Made by a program: the position numbers and the translations under genes
Assembly (NCBI RefSeq): GCF_001458395.1
Contig: NZ_CYSR01000031.1
Span: forward strand, 186,001-250,000
Reading direction: 5' to 3'
Length of the DNA: 64,000 nucleotides
DNA from: Leisingera aquaemixtae
GTDB lineage: Bacteria > Pseudomonadota > Alphaproteobacteria > Rhodobacterales > Rhodobacteraceae
In this document: positions 1 to 8,919 of the stretch, piece after piece
Layout of the letters: every line of letters starts with the position of its first letter
How positions within the stretch are numbered: the stretch's first letter is position 1
The notes under the pieces: generated by a model
Databases searched by the model: none
What the model saw: only the letters and a program-made list of their open reading frames with translations
Told to the model about the DNA's origin: nothing

Positions 1-233
1 CGTTCATACAGCCGTTTGAGGTTCTGCGCCCGGTAACCCGGCCGGCGGGAATAGAGGATCACGTCATGGGCACGCGCAACCGTGTTGATGCTGTCGAGCT
101 GCACGAACCCCAGCCGCTGGATCAGTTCCAGCAGATCGGGACCTTTTGCCGGGCCTGCGGGCTGCTCCAGCAGCGCGTGGCGGTCCAGAAACAGCCGCCG
201 CGCACTGTGGTTGCCAAGCCGTTGCAGCGCCAT
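1..233 (-). CDS. YcaQ-like winged-helix DNA glycosylase, N-terminal part (runs off left edge)
   Basis: The first 77 or so codons of a protein whose remainder lies beyond the left edge. The translation begins MALQRLGNHSARRLF and contains LGFVQLDSINTVARAHD followed by a YSRRPGY segment. This resembles the start of the YcaQ/AlkX family (HTH_42), bacterial glycosylases that unhook DNA interstrand crosslinks. Its ATG shares one base with the TGA of the upstream LacI-type regulator, so the two are probably cotranslated. The pairing of a sugar-type regulator with a DNA repair enzyme looks functionally unrelated. Family assignment rests on about 75 residues, so it is reasonable but not certain. Confidence 0.7.
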   Translation of the reverse strand, partial: MALQRLGNHSARRLFLDRHALLEQPAGPAKGPDLLELIQRLGFVQLDSINTVARAHDVILYSRRPGYRAQNLKRLYE

Positions 234-1258
234 CAGCGCCGTTTCAGCGTGTCGCCATAAGAGATCGTGGGGGTCAGCGTGATCTGGGTTTCGATTGCGG
301 CGTCGGGGTCTTCCAGCTGTGCGGCGATGATCTCAGCCGCCTTGCGGCCGATTTCCAAGCGGCAGGCATCCATCGTGGCGAGCTTGCGGGGCAGGCCTTG
401 CAGCAGCTCCACGCCGTTGAAACCGGCGAGGCCGATCTGGCCGGGCACGTCGATGCCCTGATCCAGCAGATACAGCAAGCCTCCTGCCCCGATCATGTCG
501 TTGGAATAATAGAGAAAATCCAGCTCCGGCGAGCGCTCCAGCATGGCCTGGGTCATCTCGCGCCCCTTGGCCAGGGCTGAGCCGCCGGAATAGAACTCGC
601 GGTCTTCGATCTCCACGCCCTCCTTGGCCAGCGCCTCGGTGAAGCCTTCGAAGCGTTTGCGGGCGCGGTGGTCGAGCGGCATCTTGGTGCCCATGAAGCC
701 GATATGGCGGTAGCCTGCCTTCAGGATCGCCTTTGCCATCTCGCGCCCTGCACGGCGGTGAGAGATGCCAACCATCGCATCCACCGGCTTACCGTCGGTA
801 TCCATGATCTCCACCACCGGGATACCGGCGCTGCTCAGCATGGCACGGGCGGCTTCGGTATGCTCCAGCCCCGCGATGATCACGCCGGAGGGGCGCCACG
901 AGAGCATCTCGTACAGCACTTTTTCCTCTTTTTCGGGCTGATAGTCGGTGACGCCGACAACCGGCTGCAGGTCGGTGTTCTCCAGCACTTGGTTGATGCC
1001 GGTCATCACCTCCGGGAACACCATGTTGGACAGTGACGGGATGATCACCGCCACCAGGTTCACCCGGTTCGAGGCCAGCGCGCCGGCAATCTTGTTGGGC
1101 ACATAGCCCAGTTCCTTTGCGGCGCTCAGCACCTTAGTGCGCGTCTTCTCCGACACGTCGCCGCGGTTGCGCAGAACCCGGCTTACAGTCATTTCGGAAA
1201 CACCGGTTGCTTCGGATACATCGCGAAGGGTAAGCGGGCGCTTGCTGTCCGTGGTCAC
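233..1258 (-). CDS. LacI-family transcriptional regulator (GntR/gluconate-type)
   Basis: A 341-residue LacI-type repressor of typical length. The N-terminal helix-turn-helix spans about residues 9-34 (TLRDVSEATGVSEMTVSRVL). The hinge helix region is near residues 50-62, and the rest is the periplasmic-binding-protein-like effector domain starting at VNLVAVIIPSLSN. The overall pattern is closest to the gluconate repressor branch, but the effector cannot be read from the sequence. Its stop overlaps the start of the YcaQ-like gene by one base. No sugar transport or catabolic genes are in view, so the regulated genes are unknown. An imperfect LacI-type palindrome lies about 35 bases upstream of the start and suggests autoregulation. 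Confidence 0.88.
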   Translation of the reverse strand: MTTDSKRPLTLRDVSEATGVSEMTVSRVLRNRGDVSEKTRTKVLSAAKELGYVPNKIAGALASNRVNLVAVIIPSLSNMVFPEVMTGINQVLENTDLQPVVGVTDYQPEKEEKVLYEMLSWRPSGVIIAGLEHTEAARAMLSSAGIPVVEIMDTDGKPVDAMVGISHRRAGREMAKAILKAGYRHIGFMGTKMPLDHRARKRFEGFTEALAKEGVEIEDREFYSGGSALAKGREMTQAMLERSPELDFLYYSNDMIGAGGLLYLLDQGIDVPGQIGLAGFNGVELLQGLPRKLATMDACRLEIGRKAAEIIAAQLEDPDAAIETQITLTPTISYGDTLKRR

Positions 1259-1291
1259 GTTCCTGAGCCTCTTGTTATGTCTGCCTTTGAC

Positions 1292-1305
1292 GTTAGCGCA
1301 GACAT
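1292..1305. promoter_or_regulatory. Candidate LacI-family operator
   Basis: CGTTAGCGCAGACA matches 11 of 14 positions of the palindrome TGTTAGCGCTAACA that many alphaproteobacterial LacI-type repressors bind. It lies 34 to 47 bases upstream of the regulator's start codon, a sensible place for autorepression. The right half is imperfect. Confidence 0.35.
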
Positions 1306-1403
1306 CACTTGCTGCACAATGGAAACTGCGCGCGGCAAAACGGCTTTGGGCTGTGCCGATCCCATTGTGATCGCAGGATGGATTTGCTATCGCGGAAAGA
1401 CGC

Positions 1404-1480
1404 GGCCCCGTGGCTCAACTGGATAGAGCAGCCCCCTCCTAAGGGGCAGGTTGCAGGTTCGAATCCTGCCGGGGTCGCCA
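1404..1480 (+). tRNA. tRNA-Arg (anticodon CCU)
   Basis: A full 77-base cloverleaf with encoded CCA. The acceptor stem GGCCCCG pairs with CGGGGTC (one G-U), followed by discriminator G and CCA. The anticodon stem GCCCC/GGGGC encloses loop CTCCTAA, giving anticodon CCT. The T arm contains GGTTCGAATCC. This tRNA reads AGG arginine codons, which are rare in such a GC-rich genome. Confidence 0.97.
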
Positions 1481-1667
1481 AGCTTTTATCTGATATCAAT
1501 GGAACGAGGTGCGCAATCCTTGGTTGTTTAGCCACGGGATCTGCCCGCGGGTCTTTTCGCAAATCCTGTTACAGCTTCAACCCCGCGTTAGTTCGCGGAG
1601 CGGTGGCCGCCGATAATTCCGCAGGCGTTTCCGGGGGTTGGATCCAGCCCCCGAATAGACTCGCGTA

Positions 1668-2702
1668 TCAGGGAAATGTGGATTGCTCGGTTTGGTCCGG
1701 AAACCCGTTGGCTGCGCGGGTGGTGCTGGGCAGTTCGCCAAAGCGGGCGCGGTAGAGCTGGGAAAAGCGGCCCAGGTGGGAAAAGCCGCTGTCATAGGCG
1801 ATGCTGCTGACCGGCGTTCCGGCAGGGCGCGAGAGCAGCAGATAGCGGGCCAGATCCAGCCGCAGATCGCGAAGATATTCCACCGGTGTCAGGCCGAAAT
1901 GCTGGCGGAACCCGGTCTGCAGGGTGCGGATGCTGCAGCCGGCCTCGGCGGCGATGGCTGAAACGGTCAGCGGCTCTGCCGCATTGGCGTGGATATAGTC
2001 TTGCGCGCGGCGGATCTGAAGGCTGCTGCCCAAGGGGGCGCGCGGAGACAGAAGATGGCGGATGTTGCTTTGCTGGTGGGTCAGCAGGCCGAGGATCAGC
2101 TGCTCTTCGATCACTTGCTGCTGCAAGGCGCCCCAGTGGCCAAATCCTACTTGCGCATCGGTTGCCCTCACGCAGGCGATGAACTGCCGGGCCCAGTCGT
2201 GCAGGGGGCCGGTGCTGATGGGTGCGGCTGTGTCAAAGACCACCGGCTCAGACAGCGGCAGCCCGGAGGCGCGCTCGGCAATACCGTGCAGCGCGTTCCG
2301 GTCAATTTGCAGCAGCAGCATCCGGCAGTCCGCCTGCCATGTCATCTGCGTTGCCCGCGTCGGGTTGAGAACGGTGGCTTGGCGGATGTTCGAGCCCACC
2401 GCTGCCGCGCCGTTGGCAACCACGGCTGCGCCGCTCAGCGGCATTTGCACGAGATAGAAATCCTGCAGTTCGCCCGGGTCTATTTGCACGGCAGATCCGT
2501 AGCACAGGTAATTGAGCGACAGGCTGCGTCCCGGAACATGGTTGTGGCGGGTGCCGAAACCGAGGCTCCTGCCGGCAGGCTGCAGGCGGTGGTCGCAGAA
2601 TTTCTGGGCGACGAGGCTGCGGGCCTCGTCGATGTCGCGGCTGTGAAACTGCCGCCACGCGCGCAAGGGCTCGCTCTTGTGTTCTGCTTGCTGCCGGGTC
2701 AT
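1668..2702 (-). CDS. AraC-family transcriptional regulator
   Basis: A 344-residue activator-type protein. The N-terminal half (about residues 20-200) looks like the AraC_binding_2 type of ligand domain. The C-terminal 95 residues form a double helix-turn-helix, with first helix pair LTVSAIAAEAGCSIRTLQTGF and the conserved VSSIAYDSGFSHLGRFSQLYR segment. It is divergent from the cupin-monooxygenase pair with 125 bases between the start codons. That makes those two genes the likeliest targets. The inducer is unknown. Confidence 0.9.
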   Translation of the reverse strand: MTRQQAEHKSEPLRAWRQFHSRDIDEARSLVAQKFCDHRLQPAGRSLGFGTRHNHVPGRSLSLNYLCYGSAVQIDPGELQDFYLVQMPLSGAAVVANGAAAVGSNIRQATVLNPTRATQMTWQADCRMLLLQIDRNALHGIAERASGLPLSEPVVFDTAAPISTGPLHDWARQFIACVRATDAQVGFGHWGALQQQVIEEQLILGLLTHQQSNIRHLLSPRAPLGSSLQIRRAQDYIHANAAEPLTVSAIAAEAGCSIRTLQTGFRQHFGLTPVEYLRDLRLDLARYLLLSRPAGTPVSSIAYDSGFSHLGRFSQLYRARFGELPSTTRAANGFPDQTEQSTFP

Positions 2703-2827
2703 CGGCGCAGCCTAGCACGGTTCCTCAGTCAGGCAATCATGAGGTTTCGCGCTATTTTGCGCATTCTGGATAACCCTTTTCCGGGGCTGCCCCTAGGCTT
2801 CCTATACGAGCGATAAGGGAGGAAACT

Positions 2828-3271
2828 ATGGCTCTGGATCAGGGAATCACCAAAGCGACCGGCGGGCTGGAGGGCCTGTCCTGGAATGTCGTTGGGCACA
2901 CTTATACGCCAAAGCTGCACAGCGAAAACGCGTTTGTCTGGCACGCGGCCATTCCGGACGGCACCTTTGTGCCGCCGCATGTGCACCCCACCCAGGACGA
3001 GTGGATCACCATGCTGGAGGGCACGCTGGAGGTGGAATTCGGCGGAGACGTGTACCAGGCCGGCCCGGGCGACACAGTGCGGATGCCGATGGGGGTGGCG
3101 CACGGCATCTTCAACCGCTCCGGTGCAGAGGCCACTTGCGTGTTCGGAGTGGCGCCGTCGCGCAAGCTGTTTGACCTGTTCTGCGCATTGGACGGGGTGA
3201 CAGATCCGGAAGAACTGGTGCGGCTGTCCGCGCTGCATGAGGTGGATTTCCTGCCGCCGCCGTCGGAATAA
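2828..3271 (+). CDS. Cupin-domain protein
   Basis: A single-domain cupin of 147 residues. Metal-ligand motif 1 is visible as HVHPTQDEWITMLEGTLEVEF (two His and a Glu) and motif 2 as GDTVRMPMGVAHGIFN. The fold therefore probably binds a metal, but the substrate cannot be told. A strong Shine-Dalgarno (GGGAGGAAACT) precedes the ATG. The gene is 11 bases upstream of a flavin monooxygenase gene, almost certainly in the same transcript. It may act on, or sense, the product of that enzyme. Confidence 0.85.
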   Translation: MALDQGITKATGGLEGLSWNVVGHTYTPKLHSENAFVWHAAIPDGTFVPPHVHPTQDEWITMLEGTLEVEFGGDVYQAGPGDTVRMPMGVAHGIFNRSGAEATCVFGVAPSRKLFDLFCALDGVTDPEELVRLSALHEVDFLPPPSE

Positions 3272-3282
3272 GGGAGGCGGAC

Positions 3283-4770
3283 ATGGTGAAACGCAAGACG
3301 GTCGCCGTGATCGGCGGCGGGGTAAGCGGGCTGGCCGCGGCCAAGGCCTTTGCCGAAAAGGGGCATCAGGTTCTGGGCTTTGAGCGCAGCCATGACTTGG
3401 GCGGCGTGTGGGAGCTTTCCCGCTCTTATCCGGGGGTGCAGACGCAATCCCCCAAGGAGCTGTACTGCTATACCGACCACCCGATGCCAGAGGAGTATCC
3501 GCAATGGCCCAAGGGCCCGCAGGTGCACGCCTATCTGCATTCTTATGCGGATAAGCACGATCTGCACCGCCTGTTCCAGCTGAACACCAACGTGCTGGAG
3601 ATGGACCGGTGCCCGGACGGGCAGCCGGGCTGGCGGCTGGTGATTGAGGCAGGCGGCGAGACCCGGGTGCAGGACGTGGACTTCGTGGTGGTCTGCACCG
3701 GGCAGTTCTCCGAGAAAAACATCCTGACCCACCCCGGGCAGGAGGCCTTCACCGCGCAAGGCGGGGAGGTAATGCACTCCTCGGAGTATCTGGACCCGGA
3801 GCACGCGCGCGGCAAGCGGGTTGTGGTGCTGGGCGGGTCCAAATCCGCCACCGATGTCGCGGTCAACGCGGTCCAGAACGGTGCCAAGCAGGTGCATCTG
3901 GTTTACCGGCAGAATGTCTGGCGGGTGCCGTATTTTGTCGGCGGCATCAACTTTAAGAAGCTGCTCTACATGCGGGCGCAGGAAGTGCAGTTCAACGGTT
4001 GGGGCCGCAGCTGGCTGCACAAGGCCTTCTATGGTCTGGCCAAGCCGCTGATCTGGGCCAATTTCCGCGGTCTTGAGGCGCTGTTGAAGATGCAGCTGGG
4101 ACTGAAGAAGTGGGACATGGTCCCGGATGTCCCGATCGAGAAAGACGTTTCCTGCTCGGTGCCGATCGTGACACCGGGCCTGTTTGAGGGTTTTAAGGAC
4201 GGTTCAATTATTCCGCATCGCACCACATTCTCACGGTATGAAGGCGATGAAATCGTGCTGGAAAACGGTGAGAGAATCGGCGCTGACCTGGTGATTTCAG
4301 CGGTCGGCTGGAAGCTGGGTATTCCCTATCTGGCGCAGCGGCACCTGGACAAACTGATCGAGGCGGACGGCCAGTACCGGACCTACCGTCTGGCGGTGAA
4401 CCCGGACCTGCCGGAAATGGGCTTTGTCGGCTTCAACTCCAGCTTCTGCACCATTCTGTCGGCAGAGATGGTGGCAAACTGGCTGGTCCGCTATGCCGAT
4501 GGCCAGCTGGCGCGTCAGCCTTCGCGGGCGGAGATGGAGAAGAACATCCAGATGATGCTCGACTGGCGCCGCAAGGAGCGTCCGGCGGCGCAAATCTATG
4601 GCGGGCTGTGCTCGGCGCCTTTCCACTTCAAGCACTTCGATGAGCTGCTGATGGATATGGGGGCGACGCAATGGAAGCGGCCGAACCCTCTTGTGGAGCA
4701 ATTCGCGCCGCCGGATGCCAGCGCCTACGGCCGTTTCCTGGCAACGGCACCGCAATATCAGGCGGCCTGA
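3283..4770 (+). CDS. FAD/NADPH-dependent flavin monooxygenase (FMO/Baeyer-Villiger type)
   Basis: A 495-residue class B flavoprotein monooxygenase. The FAD-binding Rossmann motif GGGVSG is at residues 11-16. A second nucleotide-binding motif (VVVLGGSKSATDVA) near residues 180-193 would hold NADPH. Between them GEVMHSSEY fits the GxxxHxxx(Y/F) core of the FMO fingerprint. Such enzymes insert one oxygen into N, S or ketone substrates. The substrate here is not evident. It is expressed with the cupin gene (SD GGGAGG before ATG) and probably controlled by the divergent AraC regulator. Confidence 0.85.
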   Translation: MVKRKTVAVIGGGVSGLAAAKAFAEKGHQVLGFERSHDLGGVWELSRSYPGVQTQSPKELYCYTDHPMPEEYPQWPKGPQVHAYLHSYADKHDLHRLFQLNTNVLEMDRCPDGQPGWRLVIEAGGETRVQDVDFVVVCTGQFSEKNILTHPGQEAFTAQGGEVMHSSEYLDPEHARGKRVVVLGGSKSATDVAVNAVQNGAKQVHLVYRQNVWRVPYFVGGINFKKLLYMRAQEVQFNGWGRSWLHKAFYGLAKPLIWANFRGLEALLKMQLGLKKWDMVPDVPIEKDVSCSVPIVTPGLFEGFKDGSIIPHRTTFSRYEGDEIVLENGERIGADLVISAVGWKLGIPYLAQRHLDKLIEADGQYRTYRLAVNPDLPEMGFVGFNSSFCTILSAEMVANWLVRYADGQLARQPSRAEMEKNIQMMLDWRRKERPAAQIYGGLCSAPFHFKHFDELLMDMGATQWKRPNPLVEQFAPPDASAYGRFLATAPQYQAA

Positions 4771-4866
4771 AGCCTGCCCATGCGCCTGCCGGAAACGGCG
4801 GGCGCTCATGCTTCAACAGCAAACATTGGGCGCGCTGCTGCATGCAAATTTTCGAGTAAGGGGGAA

Positions 4867-4953
4867 TGGTGCCCAGGAGAGGACTCGAACCTCCACGTCC
4901 ATACGGACACTAGCACCTGAAGCTAGCGCGTCTACCAATTCCGCCACCTGGGC
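4867..4953 (-). tRNA. tRNA-Leu (anticodon CAG)
   Basis: Read on the minus strand, this is an 87-base tRNA with a long variable arm and encoded CCA, as expected for leucine. The acceptor GCCCAGG pairs with CCTGGGC, followed by A and CCA. The anticodon stem CTAGC/GCTAG encloses TTCAGGT, giving anticodon CAG. The T loop is GGTTCGAGTCC. Confidence 0.97.
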
Positions 4954-5122
4954 AGGTGTCGTGAAACCGGCGTATAAGCGGAGTCGCAAGGGGCGTCAAA
5001 CGGAAAATGTGCCTCTTTGCCGAATTTCGGGAAAATTTACCCGCTGATCGTTTTCTCAAGTGAATCCAGTGCGTTGATCGTGAAGGTTGGCTTGCTGCCG
5101 GTTCGGAATTCCGAGTGCCGGT

Positions 5123-5136
5123 TTGATCCTGCGCAA
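5123..5136 (+). promoter_or_regulatory. Candidate FNR/FnrL-type box upstream of hemN
   Basis: TTGATCCTGCGCAA has the TTG-N8-CAA layout of CRP/FNR-family sites. The left half TTGAT is perfect and the right half is imperfect (CGCAA instead of ATCAA). Its centre is only about 41 bases before the hemN start codon. A class II promoter there would leave almost no leader, so either the true start point or the site is different. hemN is a known FnrL target in Rhodobacter. Confidence 0.35.
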
Positions 5137-5170
5137 AGTGGGGGAGTCGTAAAAGGGGCATAGGAAAGTC

Positions 5171-6526
5171 ATGAAACAGATTGACCGCCTCCAAGCCCTA
5201 GGGCTGTTCGACAGCCGGGTGCCCCGCTACACCTCCTATCCGACCGCGCCGGTGTTCACAGCAGCCGTTGGTGCTGCGGAGCAGGCCCGCGAACTGCAGG
5301 CGCTGGATCCGGATGTGCCGGTGTCCGTTTACCTGCATATCCCGTTTTGCGAACGGCTGTGCTGGTTCTGCGCTTGCCGGACCCAAGGCACCCAGACGCT
5401 GAGCCCGGTGGAGAGCTATATCGGCACGCTGGAGCAGGAGCTGCACCTGGTGGCGCCGCTTTTGCCCAAAGGCCTGCGGATGGGGCGGATGCATTGGGGC
5501 GGGGGAACTCCGACTATTCTGCCGCCGCACCTGATCCACCGGCTGGCACGGGCGGTGAAGGCGGTGTTCCCGCAGACTGAGGACTGGGAGTTCTCGGTGG
5601 AGATCGACCCGACCATGGTGGACCGGGACAAGATCGCGGCGCTGGCAGAGGAAGGCATGAACCGGGCCAGCATCGGTATTCAAGACTTCGATCCTTTGGT
5701 GCAGCAGGCGATCGGCCGGGCGCAGCCGTTTGAGGTGACCAAGGCCTGCGTGGAGGATCTGCGCGCGGCGGGGATCAACTCGCTGAATGCAGACCTGGTC
5801 TATGGCCTGCCGCATCAGACGCAGGCGCGGATGGCGGACACGGTGGAGAAGGTGCTGAGCCTCAGTCCCGACCGGCTGGCGTTGTTCGGCTACGCGCATG
5901 TGCCATGGGTGGCCAAGCGGCAGAAGCTGATCAAGGAAGAGACGCTGCCGGACGATCTGGCCCGCTACCATCTGGCCGGGCTGGCGGCGGAGACATTCGT
6001 CGCGGCGGGCTTTGCTGCAATCGGCATCGATCATTTCGCCAAGCCCGGTGACGGGTTGGAGATGGCCGCCCGCACAGGCCACCTGCGCCGGAACTTCCAG
6101 GGCTACACCGATGACACCTGCCCGACGCTGATCGGGTTCGGTGCCTCGTCGATCTCCCGCTTTGCTGGCGGCTATATCCAGAACGCGGCGGCCACGCCTG
6201 CCTATGTGCAGCGGGTTGAGGCGGGCCAGCTAACCGGCGCGCGCGGCCATATGATGAACCAGGAGGATCTACTGCGGGGCCGCGCCATCGAGATGCTGAT
6301 GTGCGACTTCAGGCTGGACCGGGAAGAGCTGCGGCAGCGTTTCGGCGATCTGGCGGCAAGCCTGGATGCAGATCTGGCGCAGGTCGCGGCCCGCTTTGGC
6401 GATCTGGTGCAGTTGGATGACGGCGCGCTGGAGATTGTGCCCGAGGGCCGTCCGCTGACCCGCATCATCGCCAGCAGCTTTGACGCGCATGTTCCCGAAG
6501 GCGTGCGGTACAGCCGGGCGTCCTGA
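5171..6526 (+). CDS. hemN: Oxygen-independent coproporphyrinogen III oxidase
   Basis: A 451-residue radical-SAM enzyme that converts coproporphyrinogen III to protoporphyrinogen IX without oxygen in heme synthesis. The iron-sulfur cluster motif is C60-ERL-C64-WF-C67, preceded by VYLHIPFC. The N-terminal VPRYTSYPTAP segment is typical of genuine HemN rather than HemW. The GGGTPT motif for SAM binding and the HemN C-terminal domain follow. Length agrees with the family (about 450). It stands alone between a tRNA and the nitrite reductase genes. The neighbouring denitrification genes and a possible FNR box fit induction under low oxygen. Confidence 0.95.
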   Translation: MKQIDRLQALGLFDSRVPRYTSYPTAPVFTAAVGAAEQARELQALDPDVPVSVYLHIPFCERLCWFCACRTQGTQTLSPVESYIGTLEQELHLVAPLLPKGLRMGRMHWGGGTPTILPPHLIHRLARAVKAVFPQTEDWEFSVEIDPTMVDRDKIAALAEEGMNRASIGIQDFDPLVQQAIGRAQPFEVTKACVEDLRAAGINSLNADLVYGLPHQTQARMADTVEKVLSLSPDRLALFGYAHVPWVAKRQKLIKEETLPDDLARYHLAGLAAETFVAAGFAAIGIDHFAKPGDGLEMAARTGHLRRNFQGYTDDTCPTLIGFGASSISRFAGGYIQNAAATPAYVQRVEAGQLTGARGHMMNQEDLLRGRAIEMLMCDFRLDREELRQRFGDLAASLDADLAQVAARFGDLVQLDDGALEIVPEGRPLTRIIASSFDAHVPEGVRYSRAS

Positions 6527-6592
6527 TCCCGGAGCGGGGCGCTCCCGCCTGTTCCAGGGCCTCCTGCCGGAGGTCCTTAACAGTTGGGCGTG

Positions 6593-6624
6593 GCGCTGTG
6601 CTGGCGCACAGCGCGGCGGCTTTT
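6593..6624 (+). terminator. Stem-loop downstream of hemN
   Basis: A perfect 9-bp stem GCGCTGTGC/GCACAGCGC with a 4-base loop is followed, after six GC-rich bases, by TTTT. It could end the hemN transcript. The gap before the T run makes it a weak intrinsic terminator. The rest of 6527-6856 (330 bases) shows no convincing gene. The only plus-strand reading frame there lacks a start signal and runs into the antisense of nirV. Confidence 0.45.
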
Positions 6625-6856
6625 AACTCGCATCGGACTTTTTGCGCCGGGTTGACAGAATCGGGGGCGGCTCATCACTTACCCGATTTGCGCTTGAGGC
6701 GCAGGCGGCAAACTGGCGGGGCAAGAGCTGTTCAAGGCAGGCGCGTAAAGGCATTCTGAAAGAAGGCGCAGCGCAGCTGCCAGGCCCAAGGCCGCCAAGG
6801 GGTTCCGGCGCAGCCGGGGCACCTGCGGGCGCGGGAGGGCTTCGGCTGCGCCGCTG

Positions 6857-7651
6857 TCAGCCGTCTTTCACCAGCCGGAATCCCAGATAATCCGGCGGCA
6901 GCCCGACCGCACAGCCGCCGACGCTGGCGTCGCGGATGAAGTCAATCACAACCGCCCGGTGGCGGCCGCCGGTAATGCGGGCGCTGCAATAAGGATCGCT
7001 TAGCTCCAGGCTGCCGTCCTTGCGCACCTCGCCGTTCTGCATGCAGCCGCCGGTCCATTCCCAAATATTGCCGCCTAATCCGGTAAGACCGTTGCTGTTG
7101 GCGCCCGGCTCGCTTTTCGGGCCCTGTGCCGGTCCTGGCAGCCCGCGCAGGGTAACGCCACGGGCGTACTGGCGCAGCCAGCGCTGGGCCGGATCGCCGC
7201 CGTCGGTTTCGACCGCCTCGTCGCCAAAGATTTCTGCTGCGGCCAGCTGCCACTCGGCTTCGTCCGGCAGCCGCCAGCTGTGGCCGGTTTCCTTGGAATA
7301 CCATTCGGCATATGCGGCAGCGTCATGCCAGCTGACATGAGTCTGCGGCAGACTGGCCTCTGCCGGGGCGCTGTCTGCTTCCTTACAGGCGCCCGCCGCC
7401 ACACAGGCTGCGTATTCTGCGCCAGAGACCTGATGCTTCATGATCTCAAAGGCACCCACATGGCGCTGCTGTTCCGGGGGCACCACGCTTTTGCCATTGC
7501 GGTGAAAGTTGCCGATGGGGCGGTAGGCAATAGTGTCCGCCTTTATGAAAACGGTCTCTGCCAGCGGTTCCGGATCCGCGGCCTTGGAAAACCAAAGGCC
7601 AGGAAGTCCAATGGCCGCGGCAAGCCCGGCGGCAATCAGCTCAGTTTTCAT
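6857..7651 (-). CDS. nirV: NirV-like formylglycine-generating-enzyme (SUMF1) family protein
   Basis: A 264-residue protein with an N-terminal hydrophobic segment (about residues 5-22, probable signal or anchor) and a SUMF1/FGE-type fold. Recognisable blocks are VSGAEYAAC, THVSWHDAAAYAEWYS, WRLPDEAEWQLAA, GNIWEWT and the terminal GFRLV. In Rhodobacter and other denitrifiers a gene of this family, nirV, lies just downstream of nirK. Its exact role is unsettled, although it is linked to copper nitrite reductase. The final blocks lack the usual RGGSW core of true formylglycine enzymes, so classical sulfatase maturation activity is unlikely. It follows nirK by 75 bases with a hairpin between. Confidence 0.85.
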   Translation of the reverse strand: MKTELIAAGLAAAIGLPGLWFSKAADPEPLAETVFIKADTIAYRPIGNFHRNGKSVVPPEQQRHVGAFEIMKHQVSGAEYAACVAAGACKEADSAPAEASLPQTHVSWHDAAAYAEWYSKETGHSWRLPDEAEWQLAAAEIFGDEAVETDGGDPAQRWLRQYARGVTLRGLPGPAQGPKSEPGANSNGLTGLGGNIWEWTGGCMQNGEVRKDGSLELSDPYCSARITGGRHRAVVIDFIRDASVGGCAVGLPPDYLGFRLVKDG

Positions 7652-7670
7652 GTCAGCATCCCCTCAAGGC

Positions 7671-7700
7671 AAAACGGGCGGCCGCGTGATGCAGCCGCCC
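7671..7700 (-). terminator. Attenuating hairpin between nirK and nirV
   Basis: On the minus strand GGGCGGC and GCCGCCC form a 7-bp stem with an 11-base loop, followed by GTTTTG. Placed between the two genes, it could stop part of the transcription or protect the nirK message, giving more nirK than nirV. Confidence 0.45.
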
Positions 7701-7726
7701 TTTCCTGTGTCACGCCCGGCAGAAGG

Positions 7727-8851
7727 TCAGGCGCCGGAGTATTCGGTCGGGGCGACCACCTGTTCCATCAGGTCGTTGTTCCACTCGCCTTCGACCACCA
7801 CGTGGGCCGTTGCGCCGAGGTTCACCGCCTCGATCAGGTTGTGGTTCACATAGGCGTAGACACCTGGCTGCAGGAACTCATAGAGCGCTGCCCCGGCAGA
7901 ACCACCGCGAATGAACCATGTTTCCAGATCGCGGTCCGGCACGTTGTTGAACTTGCCGGCTTCCCAGACCAGGTCGCCATGGCCGCCGATAAGGTGCGGG
8001 CGGGTGTCGCGGTTGGCCTGGCTGTGCACGAACAGCACTTTTTCGCCCTGTTTCGCCTTCATAGCGTTTTCGCCGGTCAGAGCACCGACCTTGCCGTTGA
8101 ACACCACATGGCTGGGGATCAGCCCGTTCATGACTTCCAGCGTGTCAGGATAGCTTTCACCGACATCCTCGTAGCGGATGTAGTCGCCGTTTTCGTCCTT
8201 CGGAATGTAGAATTCGTTTTCGCCGATGTAGTAGACGCGGTCGTATTTCACCGGATCGCCGTTGTGGTCCGACAGGCCTTCACGCGGCAGAACCATGATG
8301 GTGCCGGCCATGCCCGAGGCGACGTGCCAGGGGATCATGGGGCCGCCCGGGGCGCAGTGATAGACGAAGGTGCCCGGGCGTGTCGCCTTGAAGCGCAGAA
8401 CGGTCTTTTCGCCCGGGTTCACCAGGGTCAGAGCGCCGCCGCCCAAAGCACCGGTTGCAGCGTGGAAGTCGATATTGTGCTGCAGCATGTTTTCTGGCGG
8501 GTTGATCAGGGTGAGTTCGACATAGTCGCCCTCATGCACCACCATCATCGGGCCTGGAATAGAACCGTCGAAGGTCATCCCCTGCAAATAGGCGCCCTGG
8601 TCGACTTCGATTTCCTTCTCGATGATCTTCATCTCGAATTCGACGATGCGCGGTCCGCCCGGCGCAATCTGCTCGTGTTCATGCACGAAGGGCGGTGCCA
8701 CCAGCTCGCGCTTGATGCGCTTGAGGCTGGTCAGGTCAACCGGCGCGGCGGCCTCGTGAACAGTGGTGCTGTCAGCCTTGGCGGCTTTGGCCAGTACAGG
8801 CAGCGCTGCTGCGCCGGCTGCCCCCATCAGTGCGGCTCTGCGGGTCAGCAT
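7727..8851 (-). CDS. nirK: Copper-containing nitrite reductase (NO-forming)
   Basis: A 374-residue periplasmic trimeric enzyme that reduces nitrite to nitric oxide in denitrification. The N-terminus [17 protein letters not shown] is a Tat signal with its twin arginine at residues 4-5. All ligands are present. Type 1 copper: H125, C166, H176, M181. Type 2 copper: H130, H165, H337. The catalytic pair is D128 and H286. The spacing matches the Alcaligenes class I enzyme with an offset of 30-31. The nirV gene follows. An FNR/NnrR-type box lies 69 bases upstream of the start codon. No nor or nos genes are in the window. Confidence 0.97.
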   Translation of the reverse strand: MLTRRAALMGAAGAAALPVLAKAAKADSTTVHEAAAPVDLTSLKRIKRELVAPPFVHEHEQIAPGGPRIVEFEMKIIEKEIEVDQGAYLQGMTFDGSIPGPMMVVHEGDYVELTLINPPENMLQHNIDFHAATGALGGGALTLVNPGEKTVLRFKATRPGTFVYHCAPGGPMIPWHVASGMAGTIMVLPREGLSDHNGDPVKYDRVYYIGENEFYIPKDENGDYIRYEDVGESYPDTLEVMNGLIPSHVVFNGKVGALTGENAMKAKQGEKVLFVHSQANRDTRPHLIGGHGDLVWEAGKFNNVPDRDLETWFIRGGSAGAALYEFLQPGVYAYVNHNLIEAVNLGATAHVVVEGEWNNDLMEQVVAPTEYSGA

Positions 8852-8919
8852 GATGATCTCCTTTCAGTGTCCCATGTGCCGTGTTGAGGGGACACTAGCC
8901 CCGGGGCCCTGGCAGCTGT

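Noticed and set aside
5050-5090. Another possible FNR box near TTGATCGTGAAGG before hemN
   Set aside because: The right half does not match CAA at the required spacing.
6642-6890. An 82-codon plus-strand frame after hemN
   Set aside because: No ribosome site and it ends inside the nirV antisense strand.
7280-8887. A 535-codon plus-strand frame antisense to nirV and nirK
   Set aside because: nirK on the other strand has every copper ligand. The antisense product is histidine/valine-rich and unlike any family.
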